Positions 1-6,168 of a stretch of DNA of 10,132 nucleotides are shown here, one piece after another. The position numbers and the translations under genes are program-made. Origin of the DNA: Planctomycetia bacterium (GTDB taxonomy: Bacteria > Planctomycetota > Phycisphaerae > Phycisphaerales > SM1A02); the NCBI GenBank assembly GCA_005799475.1, contig SYGQ01000161.1, forward strand, positions 1-10,132, given 5' to 3'. A model generated the notes under the pieces. The model saw nothing but the letters and a program-made list of their open reading frames with translations, did no database searches and was not told the origin of the DNA. Within the stretch, counting starts at the first letter, position 1. Each line of letters begins with the position of its first letter.

Positions 1-823
1 AGACTGTGCGAGCGATGACGCAAACGGCCGTGGCGAGCGCGTCCTCAGGAGAAAGCGCGGCGAGCGCATCAGCGAGTTCTTTCGCCCATTCGTGCGCCGT
101 GCCGAGGGAGCGGCCGCTTGCGCGCTGTTGGTTGAGGCGCGTCGAGAGCGAGTCGGCGAGTGCCTGATCGGCGCGACCGGTGGTCGCAAGCCGCCCACCG
201 TCGTCAAAGTCGATACCCGCGCGGGTGCGGGCGATGTGGTCGAGCCACTGGTTGCACAGGCAGATATCGCACCCGCGGACCGCTGCGATCCACGCCTCGT
301 CGGTCCCGGGGTTCGGGGGGAGGAGCGTGGCGTTGACAAACCCGCCGAGGTTCACGATGGCGCGCGCCGTCGTGCGCGAACGAAACATCATCCAGTCCGA
401 GAGCGGTGTGATGGGTGCGCCTTCGCCCCCTGCGGCCAAGTCCGCGCCGCGAAGCCCACAGAGGACAGGGCACCCGATCGCCTGCGCCAACGGAAACGGA
501 TCGATGAGTTGCAGCGACACAGGTGGTTCGTGGAAGAGCGTCTGTCCGTGAACGACGACGAGGTCCGGCGTGCCGTGACGGGCGGCAAGTTCGAGCATCG
601 GGGTGCAGTGCGCGAGCGCGAGGTCACGAGAGAGTCGTGCAAAGTCGCCGGCGGACATTGCGACCTGGCGCTGCGCGCTGCGCACGCGCTGGGCGAGGTC
701 GCGCAGTGATGCCGACGCCATATCGACGAGTTCGCCCCGTACGCGAAGGCCGCGTCCGCGCACGCGCACGGCCGCAACATCCACGCCATCCGCGCTTGTT
801 CCGGTCATCGCGCCGAGCACCAT
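1..823 (-). CDS. anmK: Anhydro-N-acetylmuramic acid kinase (AnmK family), C-terminus cut by window edge
   Basis: AnmK phosphorylates 1,6-anhydro-MurNAc while opening its anhydro ring, giving MurNAc-6-phosphate for peptidoglycan recycling in the cytoplasm. I translated the minus strand by hand: 274 residues stay open to the left edge. Family motifs appear in order: MTGTSADGVD (residues 6-15), the HGQT box (VVHGQTLFHEP, 90-100), ADLAAGGEGAPITP (127-140, normally GGQGAPL) and VNLGG (157-161). The usual DTGPGN motif is replaced by DICLCN (186-191), which keeps the Asp and Asn. RSLGT (238-242) matches the later conserved Ser/Thr-Gly segment. Family members are about 370 residues, so roughly 100 are missing to the left. 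I chose the ATG at 823 because GAGGA lies 9 nt upstream; an in-frame GTG at 847 would add eight residues. The gene is divergent from the UDP-glucuronate decarboxylase gene. Family assignment is firm; activity with the altered motif is not proven. Confidence 0.88.
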   Translation of the reverse strand, partial: MVLGAMTGTSADGVDVAAVRVRGRGLRVRGELVDMASASLRDLAQRVRSAQRQVAMSAGDFARLSRDLALAHCTPMLELAARHGTPDLVVVHGQTLFHEPPVSLQLIDPFPLAQAIGCPVLCGLRGADLAAGGEGAPITPLSDWMMFRSRTTARAIVNLGGFVNATLLPPNPGTDEAWIAAVRGCDICLCNQWLDHIARTRAGIDFDDGGRLATTGRADQALADSLSTRLNQQRASGRSLGTAHEWAKELADALAALSPEDALATAVCVIARTV

Positions 824-864
824 TCGCGGTCGTCCTCGCGTCGTCACAGCGGCATTGAATCAGT

Positions 865-873
865 TGTTAGACT
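865..873 (+). promoter_or_regulatory. Possible extended -10 element of the UDP-glucuronate decarboxylase gene
   Basis: TGTTAGACT reads as an extended -10 (TGn followed by TAGACT, four of six matches to TATAAT). No convincing -35 is visible. Transcription would start around 880, almost at the ATG at 883, so the mRNA would be leaderless or nearly so. This fits the missing ribosome binding site. It is a weak call from consensus matching only. Confidence 0.25.
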
Positions 874-882
874 TCCGCGCCA

Positions 883-1854
883 ATGTCCAAGCGGATTCTC
901 GTGACTGGTGGTGCGGGATTCCTCGGCTCGCACCTGTGCGAACGGCTTGTCGACGCCGGGCACATGGTGATCTGCCTCGACAATCTCTACACGAGTCAGA
1001 AACTCAATATCACGCGTCTCTTGGAGCGGTCGAACTTCGAGTTCGTTCGCCACGATGTCACCGAGGGATTCAAGTTCGAGGTCGACGAGATTTACAACCT
1101 TGCCTGTCCGGCGGCCCCTGGCCACTACCAGCACAATCCCATCAAGACCATGAAGACGAGTGTGCTGGGAACCATGCACGCGATGGGACTGGGTCGGCGC
1201 GTGGGGGCGAAGGTGCTGCAAGCGTCGACGAGCGAGGTCTACGGGGATCCTGATGTCCACCCGCAGCCGGAGAGTTACCGAGGGAGCGTCAACCCGATCG
1301 GTCCGCGCGCGTGCTACGACGAGGGGAAGCGTGCCGCCGAGGCGATCATGTTCGACTACCGGCGCGCCCACCAGTGCCGCATCAAGGTCGTCCGCATCTT
1401 CAATACCTATGGGCCGAGGATGCATCCGTTTGATGGGCGCGTGGTGAGCAACTTCGTTCGGCAAGCGGTCGCGGGCGAACCCATCACGATCTACGGCGAT
1501 GGCACGCAGTCGCGATCGTTCTGCTTTGTCGACGACTTGATCGACGGAATGATTGGCGTCATGGACACACCCGACGAGTTCACCGGGCCGATCAATCTCG
1601 GGAACCCGATGGAATTCACGATTCGCGAGTTGGCGGAGAAGGTCGTGGCGATTGCGGGTGCCGGCGCGAGCATCGAGTTGGCGCGGCCGCTTCCGCAGGA
1701 TGATCCCAAGCAGCGGTGTCCGGACATCGCGCTGGCGAAGCAGGTTCTTGGATGGACGCCGAAGGTCGACCTCGAGGCGGGGCTCCGCAAGACCATCGAC
1801 TGGTTCAGGTCGGTCGATTTGTCTCAGTACCGCGCGCCGACGCCCAACTACTGA
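883..1854 (+). CDS. UDP-glucuronic acid decarboxylase (UDP-xylose synthase), extended SDR family
   Basis: This enzyme converts UDP-glucuronate to UDP-xylose and CO2 through an NAD-bound 4-keto intermediate, supplying xylose for extracellular or envelope polysaccharides. The 323-residue protein is full length for the bacterial family. The Rossmann NAD motif TGGAGFLG is at residues 8-15. The TSEVYG segment carries Ser117 and Glu118, and the catalytic YxxxK is Tyr145/Lys149 within GPRACYDEGKR, a signature of UDP-glucuronate decarboxylases as opposed to epimerases or dehydratases. Other hallmarks are ACPAAPGHYQHNPIKT (74-89), FNTYGPRM (173-180) with DGRVVSNF (184-191), and an Arg at 211 in YGDGTQSRSF that matches the substrate-site Arg of human UXS1. 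The protein starts directly with the first beta strand (MSKRILVTGG), which supports the ATG at 883, although no clear Shine-Dalgarno precedes it. It is divergent from anmK and followed by a long gap, so it is probably monocistronic. Confidence 0.95.
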   Translation: MSKRILVTGGAGFLGSHLCERLVDAGHMVICLDNLYTSQKLNITRLLERSNFEFVRHDVTEGFKFEVDEIYNLACPAAPGHYQHNPIKTMKTSVLGTMHAMGLGRRVGAKVLQASTSEVYGDPDVHPQPESYRGSVNPIGPRACYDEGKRAAEAIMFDYRRAHQCRIKVVRIFNTYGPRMHPFDGRVVSNFVRQAVAGEPITIYGDGTQSRSFCFVDDLIDGMIGVMDTPDEFTGPINLGNPMEFTIRELAEKVVAIAGAGASIELARPLPQDDPKQRCPDIALAKQVLGWTPKVDLEAGLRKTIDWFRSVDLSQYRAPTPNY

Positions 1855-2179
1855 CGGGGGGTCGTGGGGGCAGTGCTTTCGATCCGAGTTCAGGATGGGT
1901 TGATGGCGAGTCGATGGCGTTGGGCATCCTTGGAAAGAAACCGAGTGAGGCCGCGCTTCTCGCAGCACACAACTTCGAGTTGGGGGTGTTTCACTAACAG
2001 GCGGAACCCCGGCAGCATGTTTGCTCCGTACAAGCCGCTGCACGGGGAGGATGCGAGGTACAGGGTTGGTCCGCCGCGACTCGGGCCATCGGGTTGGATC
2101 TCGAGTTTGGTGGTCACGGGGGGAGACGCGATGAAAAAGGGGCCGTTCGACCTGTGTTGGGCACATTTGACCCTACCGT

Positions 2180-2196
2180 GGCCATCGAAAATGGCC
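2180..2196. repeat. Short perfect hairpin upstream of recA
   Basis: GGCCAT and ATGGCC form a perfect 6-bp inverted repeat around a CGAAA loop. No T-run follows, so it is not a standard intrinsic terminator. It could be an operator half-site pair, an RNA hairpin or chance, and it sits about 35 bp upstream of the probable recA -35 element. Confidence 0.35.
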
Positions 2197-2200
2197 GAAC

Positions 2201-2236
2201 CGTCAACCCGAATAAAATCCGAACAAACCGTTGACG
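2201..2236. repeat. 7-bp inverted repeat overlapping the probable recA -35 box
   Basis: CGTCAAC (2201-2207) and GTTGACG (2230-2236) are exact reverse complements separated by 22 bp. The right arm contains the TTGACG that I read as the recA -35 hexamer. Such placement would suit a repressor site, for instance for an SOS regulator. However, the arms are short and widely spaced, and no known LexA box was recognised. Confidence 0.3.
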
Positions 2237-2259
2237 AATGCCGATACCACTGATACCGT
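2231..2259 (+). promoter_or_regulatory. Probable sigma-70-type promoter of recA
   Basis: TTGACG (2231-2236, five of six matches to TTGACA) is followed after 17 bp by TACCGT (2254-2259, three of six matches to TATAAT), which is preceded by TGA as an extended -10. Transcription would start near 2266, giving a leader of roughly 70 nt before the recA ATG at 2339. The spacing and -35 are good and the -10 is poor. Confidence 0.45.
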
Positions 2260-2324
2260 ACAGACACCAAACACATGAGGCCAGCCCATCTCGATCGACC
2301 GCGTTGGTCAGGGACGCTTGGCGG

Positions 2325-2330
2325 AAAGGA
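2325..2330 (+). promoter_or_regulatory. Ribosome binding site that fixes the recA start
   Basis: AAAGGA lies eight bases before the ATG at 2339. This favours 2339 over the in-frame TTG at 2318, which would lie upstream of this site and have no Shine-Dalgarno of its own. A second, internal ATG at 2513 has GAAGG four bases upstream and remains possible. Confidence 0.6.
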
Positions 2331-2338
2331 CTCCAGCA

Positions 2339-3604
2339 ATGGTCAGCAACAGCAACTCAACAAAGACCCCGGTCGTGACAGTTCAGGCGGCGGCGGGAAC
2401 AATCGTTCGTGGCGGTTCGGGAAGTTCGCAGCCGATCTCCTCGACTACAACAACCGTCATGCCAACTCCATCCCAAGCGAAGTTGACTCCTGCGGCAACT
2501 CCGGTGAAGGCCATGACCACGGAGCCAAAGGGCCCCCAGGCGGCCAAGCCCGATGCGAAGGAGAAAGAGGGGGAGAATCAGGGAAAGGTTCGCGCCCTTG
2601 AGGCGGCCGTTGGGCAGATTGAGAAGGCTTTCGGCAAGGGATCCATCATGCGCTTCGTGGGCGACAAGTTGCCCGAGATCGCTGGCATCTCCACGGGTGC
2701 GCTGAGCCTCGACCTAGCGCTCGGCGGCCGTGGGCTTCCCCGGGGCCGCATCGTCGAGATCTTCGGGCCCGAGTCATCGGGAAAGACGACGCTGGCTTTG
2801 ACGGTCGTGGCCAACGCGCAGAAGCAGGGTGGCACTGCCGCTTTCATCGACGCCGAGCACGCGCTTGATCCCTCGTGGGCGAGACGGATCGGCGTCAACC
2901 TCGAGGAGATGCTCATTTCACAGCCTGACACCGGCGAGCAGGCACTTGAGATCTGCGAACTCCTCGTTCGCTCGAATGCAGTCGATGTCATTGTCGTCGA
3001 TTCGGTGGCCGCGCTCATTCCGCGCGCTGAAATCGAAGGAGAGATGGGGGACAGCCATGTGGGTCTCCAGGCGCGTCTGATGAGTCAGGCAATGCGGAAG
3101 CTCACAGGGGCCATCGCTCGCAGCGAGGTGATCGTCGTCTTCATCAATCAGCTGCGCGAGACGATCGGCGTGATGTTCGGGAGCCCCGAAACGACCACGG
3201 GCGGTCGCGCGCTCAAGTTTTACTCGTCGGTTCGCATCGACATCCGCAGGATCGGCGCCATCAAGGAAGGCGATCAGAATGTCGGAAACCGTGTGCGGGC
3301 GAAGGTCGTCAAGAACAAGATCGCTCCCCCATTCCGTGAGGCGGAGTTCGACATCATGTTCAACGAGGGGATCAGCGTGTCGGGCGATCTGCTCGATCTG
3401 GCTGTGAACCACGGCGTGGTCGACAAGTCGGGCGCGTGGTTCAGCCACGGGTCCACGCGGCTCGGACAGGGTCGTGAGGCGAGCAAGCAGTTCTTGCGCG
3501 AGAATCCCGACCTCTCTACTCAGATTCGTGCCGCAGTCCTTGCCAAGCGCGCTGTGAACCCGGACGCGGCCATCACGCCGCGAACCGCACGGTCGGACGA
3601 CTGA
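2339..3604 (+). CDS. recA: Recombinase RecA with long N-terminal extension
   Basis: RecA forms ATP-dependent filaments on single-stranded DNA, drives strand exchange in recombinational repair, and stimulates LexA self-cleavage where an SOS system exists. From the ATG at 2339 the protein has 421 residues against about 350 in typical bacteria. The core begins near residue 83 (KVRALEAAVGQIEKAFGKGSIM). Walker A is GPESSGKTT (143-151), the catalytic Glu is E173 in FIDAEHALDP, and Walker B is VIVVD (217-221). Loop L2 (FINQLRETIGVMFGSPETTTGG, broken here as FINQLRETIG plus VMFGSPETTTGG, 268-289) and the KVVKNKIAPPF block (322-332) are intact. The surplus is a Ser/Thr/Pro/Ala-rich, low-complexity N-terminal stretch of about 80 residues using more A/T-ending codons than the core. 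A start at 2513 would give 363 residues, nearer normal. A strong hairpin follows the stop codon. Confidence 0.96.
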   Translation: MVSNSNSTKTPVVTVQAAAGTIVRGGSGSSQPISSTTTTVMPTPSQAKLTPAATPVKAMTTEPKGPQAAKPDAKEKEGENQGKVRALEAAVGQIEKAFGKGSIMRFVGDKLPEIAGISTGALSLDLALGGRGLPRGRIVEIFGPESSGKTTLALTVVANAQKQGGTAAFIDAEHALDPSWARRIGVNLEEMLISQPDTGEQALEICELLVRSNAVDVIVVDSVAALIPRAEIEGEMGDSHVGLQARLMSQAMRKLTGAIARSEVIVVFINQLRETIGVMFGSPETTTGGRALKFYSSVRIDIRRIGAIKEGDQNVGNRVRAKVVKNKIAPPFREAEFDIMFNEGISVSGDLLDLAVNHGVVDKSGAWFSHGSTRLGQGREASKQFLRENPDLSTQIRAAVLAKRAVNPDAAITPRTARSDD

Positions 3605-3634
3605 TACCGCGACGGCGGGACTTCGCGACTTCAG

Positions 3635-3665
3635 GCGCCGGCGCGCTGGGCCAGCGTGCCGGCGC
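3635..3665 (+). terminator. Strong hairpin after recA, probable terminator
   Basis: Thirty bases after the recA stop, 3635-3647 pairs with 3653-3665 in a 13-bp stem containing one G-T wobble, closed by a GGGCC loop. The stem is very GC-rich. The following bases (TGTTGGTCG) are only weakly T-rich, so it is an atypical intrinsic terminator. It separates recA from the tRNA promoter. Confidence 0.55.
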
Positions 3666-3681
3666 TGTTGGTCGCGATGGG

Positions 3682-3708
3682 TTGGTAGCAACGGGGCTTT
3701 GCTACACT
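3682..3708 (+). promoter_or_regulatory. Probable promoter of tRNA-Leu
   Basis: TTGGTA (3682-3687) and TACACT (3703-3708, four of six matches to TATAAT) are separated by 15 bp, which is short. A TGC directly before the -10 makes it an extended -10 that could offset the poor spacing. The -10 ends 11 bases before the mature tRNA, a usual distance for a short 5' leader. Confidence 0.45.
3685..3705. repeat. Perfect 7-bp inverted repeat inside the tRNA-Leu promoter
   Basis: GTAGCAA (3685-3691) and TTGCTAC (3699-3705) are exact reverse complements around a 7-base CGGGGCT spacer. The repeat covers the spacer between the candidate -35 and -10 and part of both hexamers. It could be a protein-binding dyad or chance. 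It lies before the expected start of transcription, so it should not be transcribed from this promoter, though read-through RNA from recA could fold there. Confidence 0.4.
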
Positions 3709-3719
3709 TCGCGCCCCAC

Positions 3720-3803
3720 GCGGGCGTGGCGAAATTGGCAGACGCGCAAGATTCAGGTTCTTGTGGGCTCACCCCCGTGGAGGTTCGACCCCTCTCGCCC
3801 GCA
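3720..3803 (+). tRNA. tRNA-Leu (anticodon CAG)
   Basis: The 84-nt sequence folds as a class II tRNA. The acceptor GCGGGCG (3720-3726) pairs with CGCCCGC (3796-3802), with discriminator A at 3803. The anticodon stem CAAGA/TCTTG closes the loop TTCAGGT, giving anticodon CAG at 3754-3756, which reads the leucine codon CUG. A long variable arm follows, as expected for leucine, and the T arm is GGAGG-TTCGACC-CCTCT. The 3' CCA is not encoded and must be added by tRNA nucleotidyltransferase. CUG/CUC leucine codons are frequent in these GC-rich genes. Confidence 0.95.
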
Positions 3804-3859
3804 TTGCTTCCGATACGACTGGATTCCGAGGTCAATCGGCGTGCGCGTGAGCCATCGCC

Positions 3860-5026
3860 ATGATCTACCTCGACCACAACGCGACGACACCGCCGGATCG
3901 AGCGGCGGTTGAAGCCGTCCGCGAGACGCTCACCGTCGAGTGGGGAAACCCGTCGAGCATTCACTCAGTGGGTGAGCGGGCGCGGATGGTGGTTGAACGA
4001 GCCCGCGACCAAGTCGCAACTCTTGTCGGCTGCCAACGGGGTTCGGTCATCTTCACTTCCGGCGGCACCGAATCGTGTCACCTCGCCCTGTGGTCGTGCC
4101 TTGCGTCGGATCCGCGACGACAGCGGATTGTCACTAGTCGCGTCGAGCACAGCGCTGTGCGTGAGGTTGTTCGCGCTCACGAGGCGCGTGGCGGTGCCGT
4201 CGAGTGGCTCGAGGTTGATCGGTGCGGACGGGTCGATCTGGAGCAGGTGACCACGGCACTCTCACGACACGATGATGTCGCACTTGTTTCGGTGCAGTGG
4301 GCCAACAGTGAGACTGGTGTCATCCAGGATGTCGCCGCTATCGGGCGCATCTGTCGCGGGCGGGGGATCCCATTTCATGTGGACGCCGTCCAGTGGGCGG
4401 GGAAGGGAGCCGTCGATCTCGGCTCTCTTCCGATCGACCTGTTGTCGATCTCGGCGCACAAGTTCTACGGTCCCAAGGGGGCGGGGGCGCTGATCGCGGC
4501 TCCATCGACGGTCGTGCGAGCGCTGTTGGTAGGGGGTCCGCAAGAGCGAGGGCGGCGCGGCGGCACCGAGGCCGTCCCAGCGATCGCAGGACTTGGCGTT
4601 GCCGCCGATCTCGCGTCGAAGTGGCTTTGCGGGGAGGGCGTCCGCGGCGTCCTGGCCGTCGCAGCGATGCGCGATGCCTTCGAAGACAGGATCACGCGCG
4701 CCGTGGCGGGGTCCCTTGTCATCGCCGGAGGGGTCACACGAACTTTCAATACTTCGCTCATTAGTTTTCCGGGGCTCGAAGCGTCCGCGCTCGTGGTCGC
4801 GCTGTCGCGACGGGGAGTCTGCGCGTCGGCGGGTGCGGCGTGCTCGTCGGGTTCGCTTGAACCGTCGCCTGCCCTCCTTGCCATGGGGGTCGCACGCGAA
4901 GCAGCGCATGGTGCCGTGCGCTTTTCGTTCGGGCGCGCGGCCGACGAAGCCCTTGCCAATGATGCCGCCGATCGTGTGATCTCGGTCGTGGGCAAGATGG
5001 CGAGCTTGGGGGGCAGCCCGCCCTGA
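3860..5026 (+). CDS. Cysteine desulfurase, NifS/IscS family
   Basis: This cytoplasmic PLP enzyme converts L-cysteine to alanine and passes the sulfur, as a cysteine persulfide, to iron-sulfur cluster assembly or tRNA thiolation. The 388 residues match the family length. The protein opens with MIYLDHNATT, the canonical first strand, which supports the ATG at 3860. Visible landmarks are the FTSGGTES cofactor loop (65-72), the EHSAV His97, WANSETG (147-153), HVDAVQ with Asp174, and the PLP lysine K201 in SAHKFYGPKG. RRGGTE follows at 232-237. The sulfur-carrying cysteine is Cys328 in SAGAACSSGSLEPS. The compact loop around Cys328 and the SGSLEPS sequence place it in the group I NifS/IscS class, not SufS. 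No IscU, IscA or thiolase gene is adjacent, so NifS, IscS and tRNA-modification roles cannot be separated. Transaldolase follows after 35 bp and may be co-transcribed. Confidence 0.93.
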   Translation: MIYLDHNATTPPDRAAVEAVRETLTVEWGNPSSIHSVGERARMVVERARDQVATLVGCQRGSVIFTSGGTESCHLALWSCLASDPRRQRIVTSRVEHSAVREVVRAHEARGGAVEWLEVDRCGRVDLEQVTTALSRHDDVALVSVQWANSETGVIQDVAAIGRICRGRGIPFHVDAVQWAGKGAVDLGSLPIDLLSISAHKFYGPKGAGALIAAPSTVVRALLVGGPQERGRRGGTEAVPAIAGLGVAADLASKWLCGEGVRGVLAVAAMRDAFEDRITRAVAGSLVIAGGVTRTFNTSLISFPGLEASALVVALSRRGVCASAGAACSSGSLEPSPALLAMGVAREAAHGAVRFSFGRAADEALANDAADRVISVVGKMASLGGSPP

Positions 5027-5050
5027 CCGAGCGCGGTATTCTCGATTCAC

Positions 5051-5055
5051 AGGAG
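5051..5055 (+). promoter_or_regulatory. Ribosome binding site of transaldolase
   Basis: AGGAG lies six bases before the ATG at 5062. This selects 5062 over the in-frame ATG at 5086, although most of the recognisable fold starts only after the second Met. Confidence 0.7.
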
Positions 5056-5061
5056 TTCACC

Positions 5062-6144
5062 ATGCGCCCAACCGCACTCATCGCCATGACAGGCCAGTCG
5101 ATCTGGCTCGACAACATCACGCGCAAGTTGCTCGACTCGGGCCAACTCGCTACTTGGATTCGTGAACTCTCAGTCGTCGGTCTCACCTCGAACCCGTCGA
5201 TCTTCGAGAAGGCAGTGACGGGCAGCGCCGACTACGACGCGCAGATTCGTTCGCTCCAAGCCAAGGGGAGCGACCCAGAGGCGACCTTCTTTGAGTGCGC
5301 GATTTCTGACTTGACTCGTGCATGCGACCTGTTCAAGGGCGTGTACGAGCGGACCGGTGGCGTCGATGGCTGGGTCTCACTCGAGGTCTCGCCGCTCCTC
5401 GCCAATGACACCGCGGCCACAGTCGCGCAAGCAAGAAGCCTCCACGCCCGAGCGGGCCGCCCCAACCTCTTCATCAAGGTGCCCGGGACACCCGAAGGGA
5501 TTCCGGCCATCGAAGAACTCGTCTTTGAAGGCATCAGCATCAATGTGACCCTGCTCTTCTCGAAGGCGCAGTATCTCGCCGCCGCAGAGGCGTATCTTCG
5601 GGGTCTCGAGCGCCGTGCGGCGGCGGGCCGTTCGCTCACCGCGGTGTCGAGCGTCGCGAGTCTCTTCGTGTCCCGTTGGGACAGGAAGACGGCGCCGGCG
5701 TTACCCGCGGCACTGAAGAATCAGGCGGGCATCGCGGTCAGCCGCGAGTGCTATAGCGCCTACTGCGCTCTGTGCGCGACCGATCGCTGGCTTGCGCTCG
5801 AGGCCAAGGGCGCGCGTCCGCAGCGCCTCCTCTACGCAAGTACGAGCACCAAAGACCCAGCACTCTCGCCGACCCTGTATGTCGAGGCGCTGCTCTCGCC
5901 GCGCACAGTGAACACGATGCCCGAAGAGACCCTCCTCGCGTCAGCGAAGACAGCTCGCGCGGGCAGCGTGCTCGCCCCCGGGCAGACCGACTGGCAGAAA
6001 ATGCTTGAGGCGATCACCGCCGCCGGCGTGAACCTTGAGAAGGCCGCAGCTGAACTCCAGGTCGAAGGTCGCGACTCGTTCAACACGAGTTGGCGGCAAC
6101 TCCTAGCGAAGATCGCGGAGAAGTCCGCCGTCCTCGCGCGGTAG
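5062..6144 (+). CDS. tal: Transaldolase (long, mycobacterial/plant-like type)
   Basis: Transaldolase moves a dihydroxyacetone unit between sedoheptulose-7-phosphate and glyceraldehyde-3-phosphate, linking the non-oxidative pentose-phosphate pathway to glycolysis in the cytoplasm. The protein is 360 residues, typical of the long class found in actinobacteria, cyanobacteria and plants and longer than E. coli TalB. The barrel residues are visible: Asp17 in IWLDNI, Asn44 in LTSNPSIF, Glu108 in VSLEVSP, the Schiff-base Lys139 in NLFIKVPGTPEG, Asn161 in INVTLLFS, and the serine-rich AVSSVASLFVSR segment (194-205). The C-terminal half carries the conserved LYASTSTKDP (257-266) and YVEALLSPRTVNTMPEETL (273-291). 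It follows the cysteine desulfurase by 35 bp on the same strand, which suggests co-transcription although no functional link is obvious. It ends 24 bp from a convergent gene, with no clear terminator between them. Confidence 0.95.
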   Translation: MRPTALIAMTGQSIWLDNITRKLLDSGQLATWIRELSVVGLTSNPSIFEKAVTGSADYDAQIRSLQAKGSDPEATFFECAISDLTRACDLFKGVYERTGGVDGWVSLEVSPLLANDTAATVAQARSLHARAGRPNLFIKVPGTPEGIPAIEELVFEGISINVTLLFSKAQYLAAAEAYLRGLERRAAAGRSLTAVSSVASLFVSRWDRKTAPALPAALKNQAGIAVSRECYSAYCALCATDRWLALEAKGARPQRLLYASTSTKDPALSPTLYVEALLSPRTVNTMPEETLLASAKTARAGSVLAPGQTDWQKMLEAITAAGVNLEKAAAELQVEGRDSFNTSWRQLLAKIAEKSAVLAR

Positions 6145-6168
6145 CTCCTCGCCGCCGACCGACAACCC

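Larger units (their letters stand above)
1855..2338. other. Intergenic region before recA, no convincing gene
   Basis: This 484-bp gap holds no open frame I recognise. The first 270 bp are GC-rich and the last 170 bp are more AT-rich, as expected for a promoter region. Two tiny plus-strand frames exist. One at 1914-1997 would encode 27 residues (MALGILGKKPSE...). One at 2131-2253 would encode 40 residues (MKKGPFDLCW...) and has a G-rich Shine-Dalgarno-like run five bases upstream. Neither resembles a known family. A minus-strand frame at 1890-2339 overlaps the recA promoter and looks like chance. No tmRNA, SRP RNA, RNase P or 6S RNA signature was recognised. The recA promoter and two inverted repeats lie at the right end. 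Confidence 0.6.

Noticed and set aside
92..709. 205-codon plus-strand open frame
   Set aside because: It is the opposite strand of anmK. The minus-strand translation contains clear AnmK motifs, while this one is an Arg-rich sequence without any motif.
844..2166. 440-codon minus-strand open frame
   Set aside because: It lies antisense to the well-supported UDP-glucuronate decarboxylase. Its translation is Arg/Asp/His-rich with no recognisable domain, as expected from the opposite strand of a GC-rich gene.
2318..2338. TTG at 2318 as the recA start
   Set aside because: It would make the ribosome binding site at 2325-2330 part of the coding sequence and has no Shine-Dalgarno itself; the ATG at 2339 is better placed.
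1890..2339. 149-codon minus-strand open frame upstream of recA
   Set aside because: It spans the recA promoter, ribosome binding site and start region, has no clear domain, and its composition shifts along its length with the local base content.
3795..3803. Possible attachment site: the tRNA-Leu 3' end TCGCCCGCA recurs near 8924-8932
   Set aside because: The match is only nine GC-rich bases, lies inside the M20D coding sequence, and no integrase or mobile-element gene is present between the copies.
2918..3964. 348-codon minus-strand open frame
   Set aside because: It is antisense to recA, crosses the tRNA-Leu gene and runs into the desulfurase gene. The tRNA and both proteins are certain, so this is a composition artefact.
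4262..5050. 262-codon minus-strand open frame
   Set aside because: It is antisense to the cysteine desulfurase, with an Arg/His-rich translation and no family signature.
6145..6168. Bidirectional terminator between transaldolase and the metalloprotease
   Set aside because: The 24-bp convergent gap has no stable inverted repeat or T-tract that I can find.
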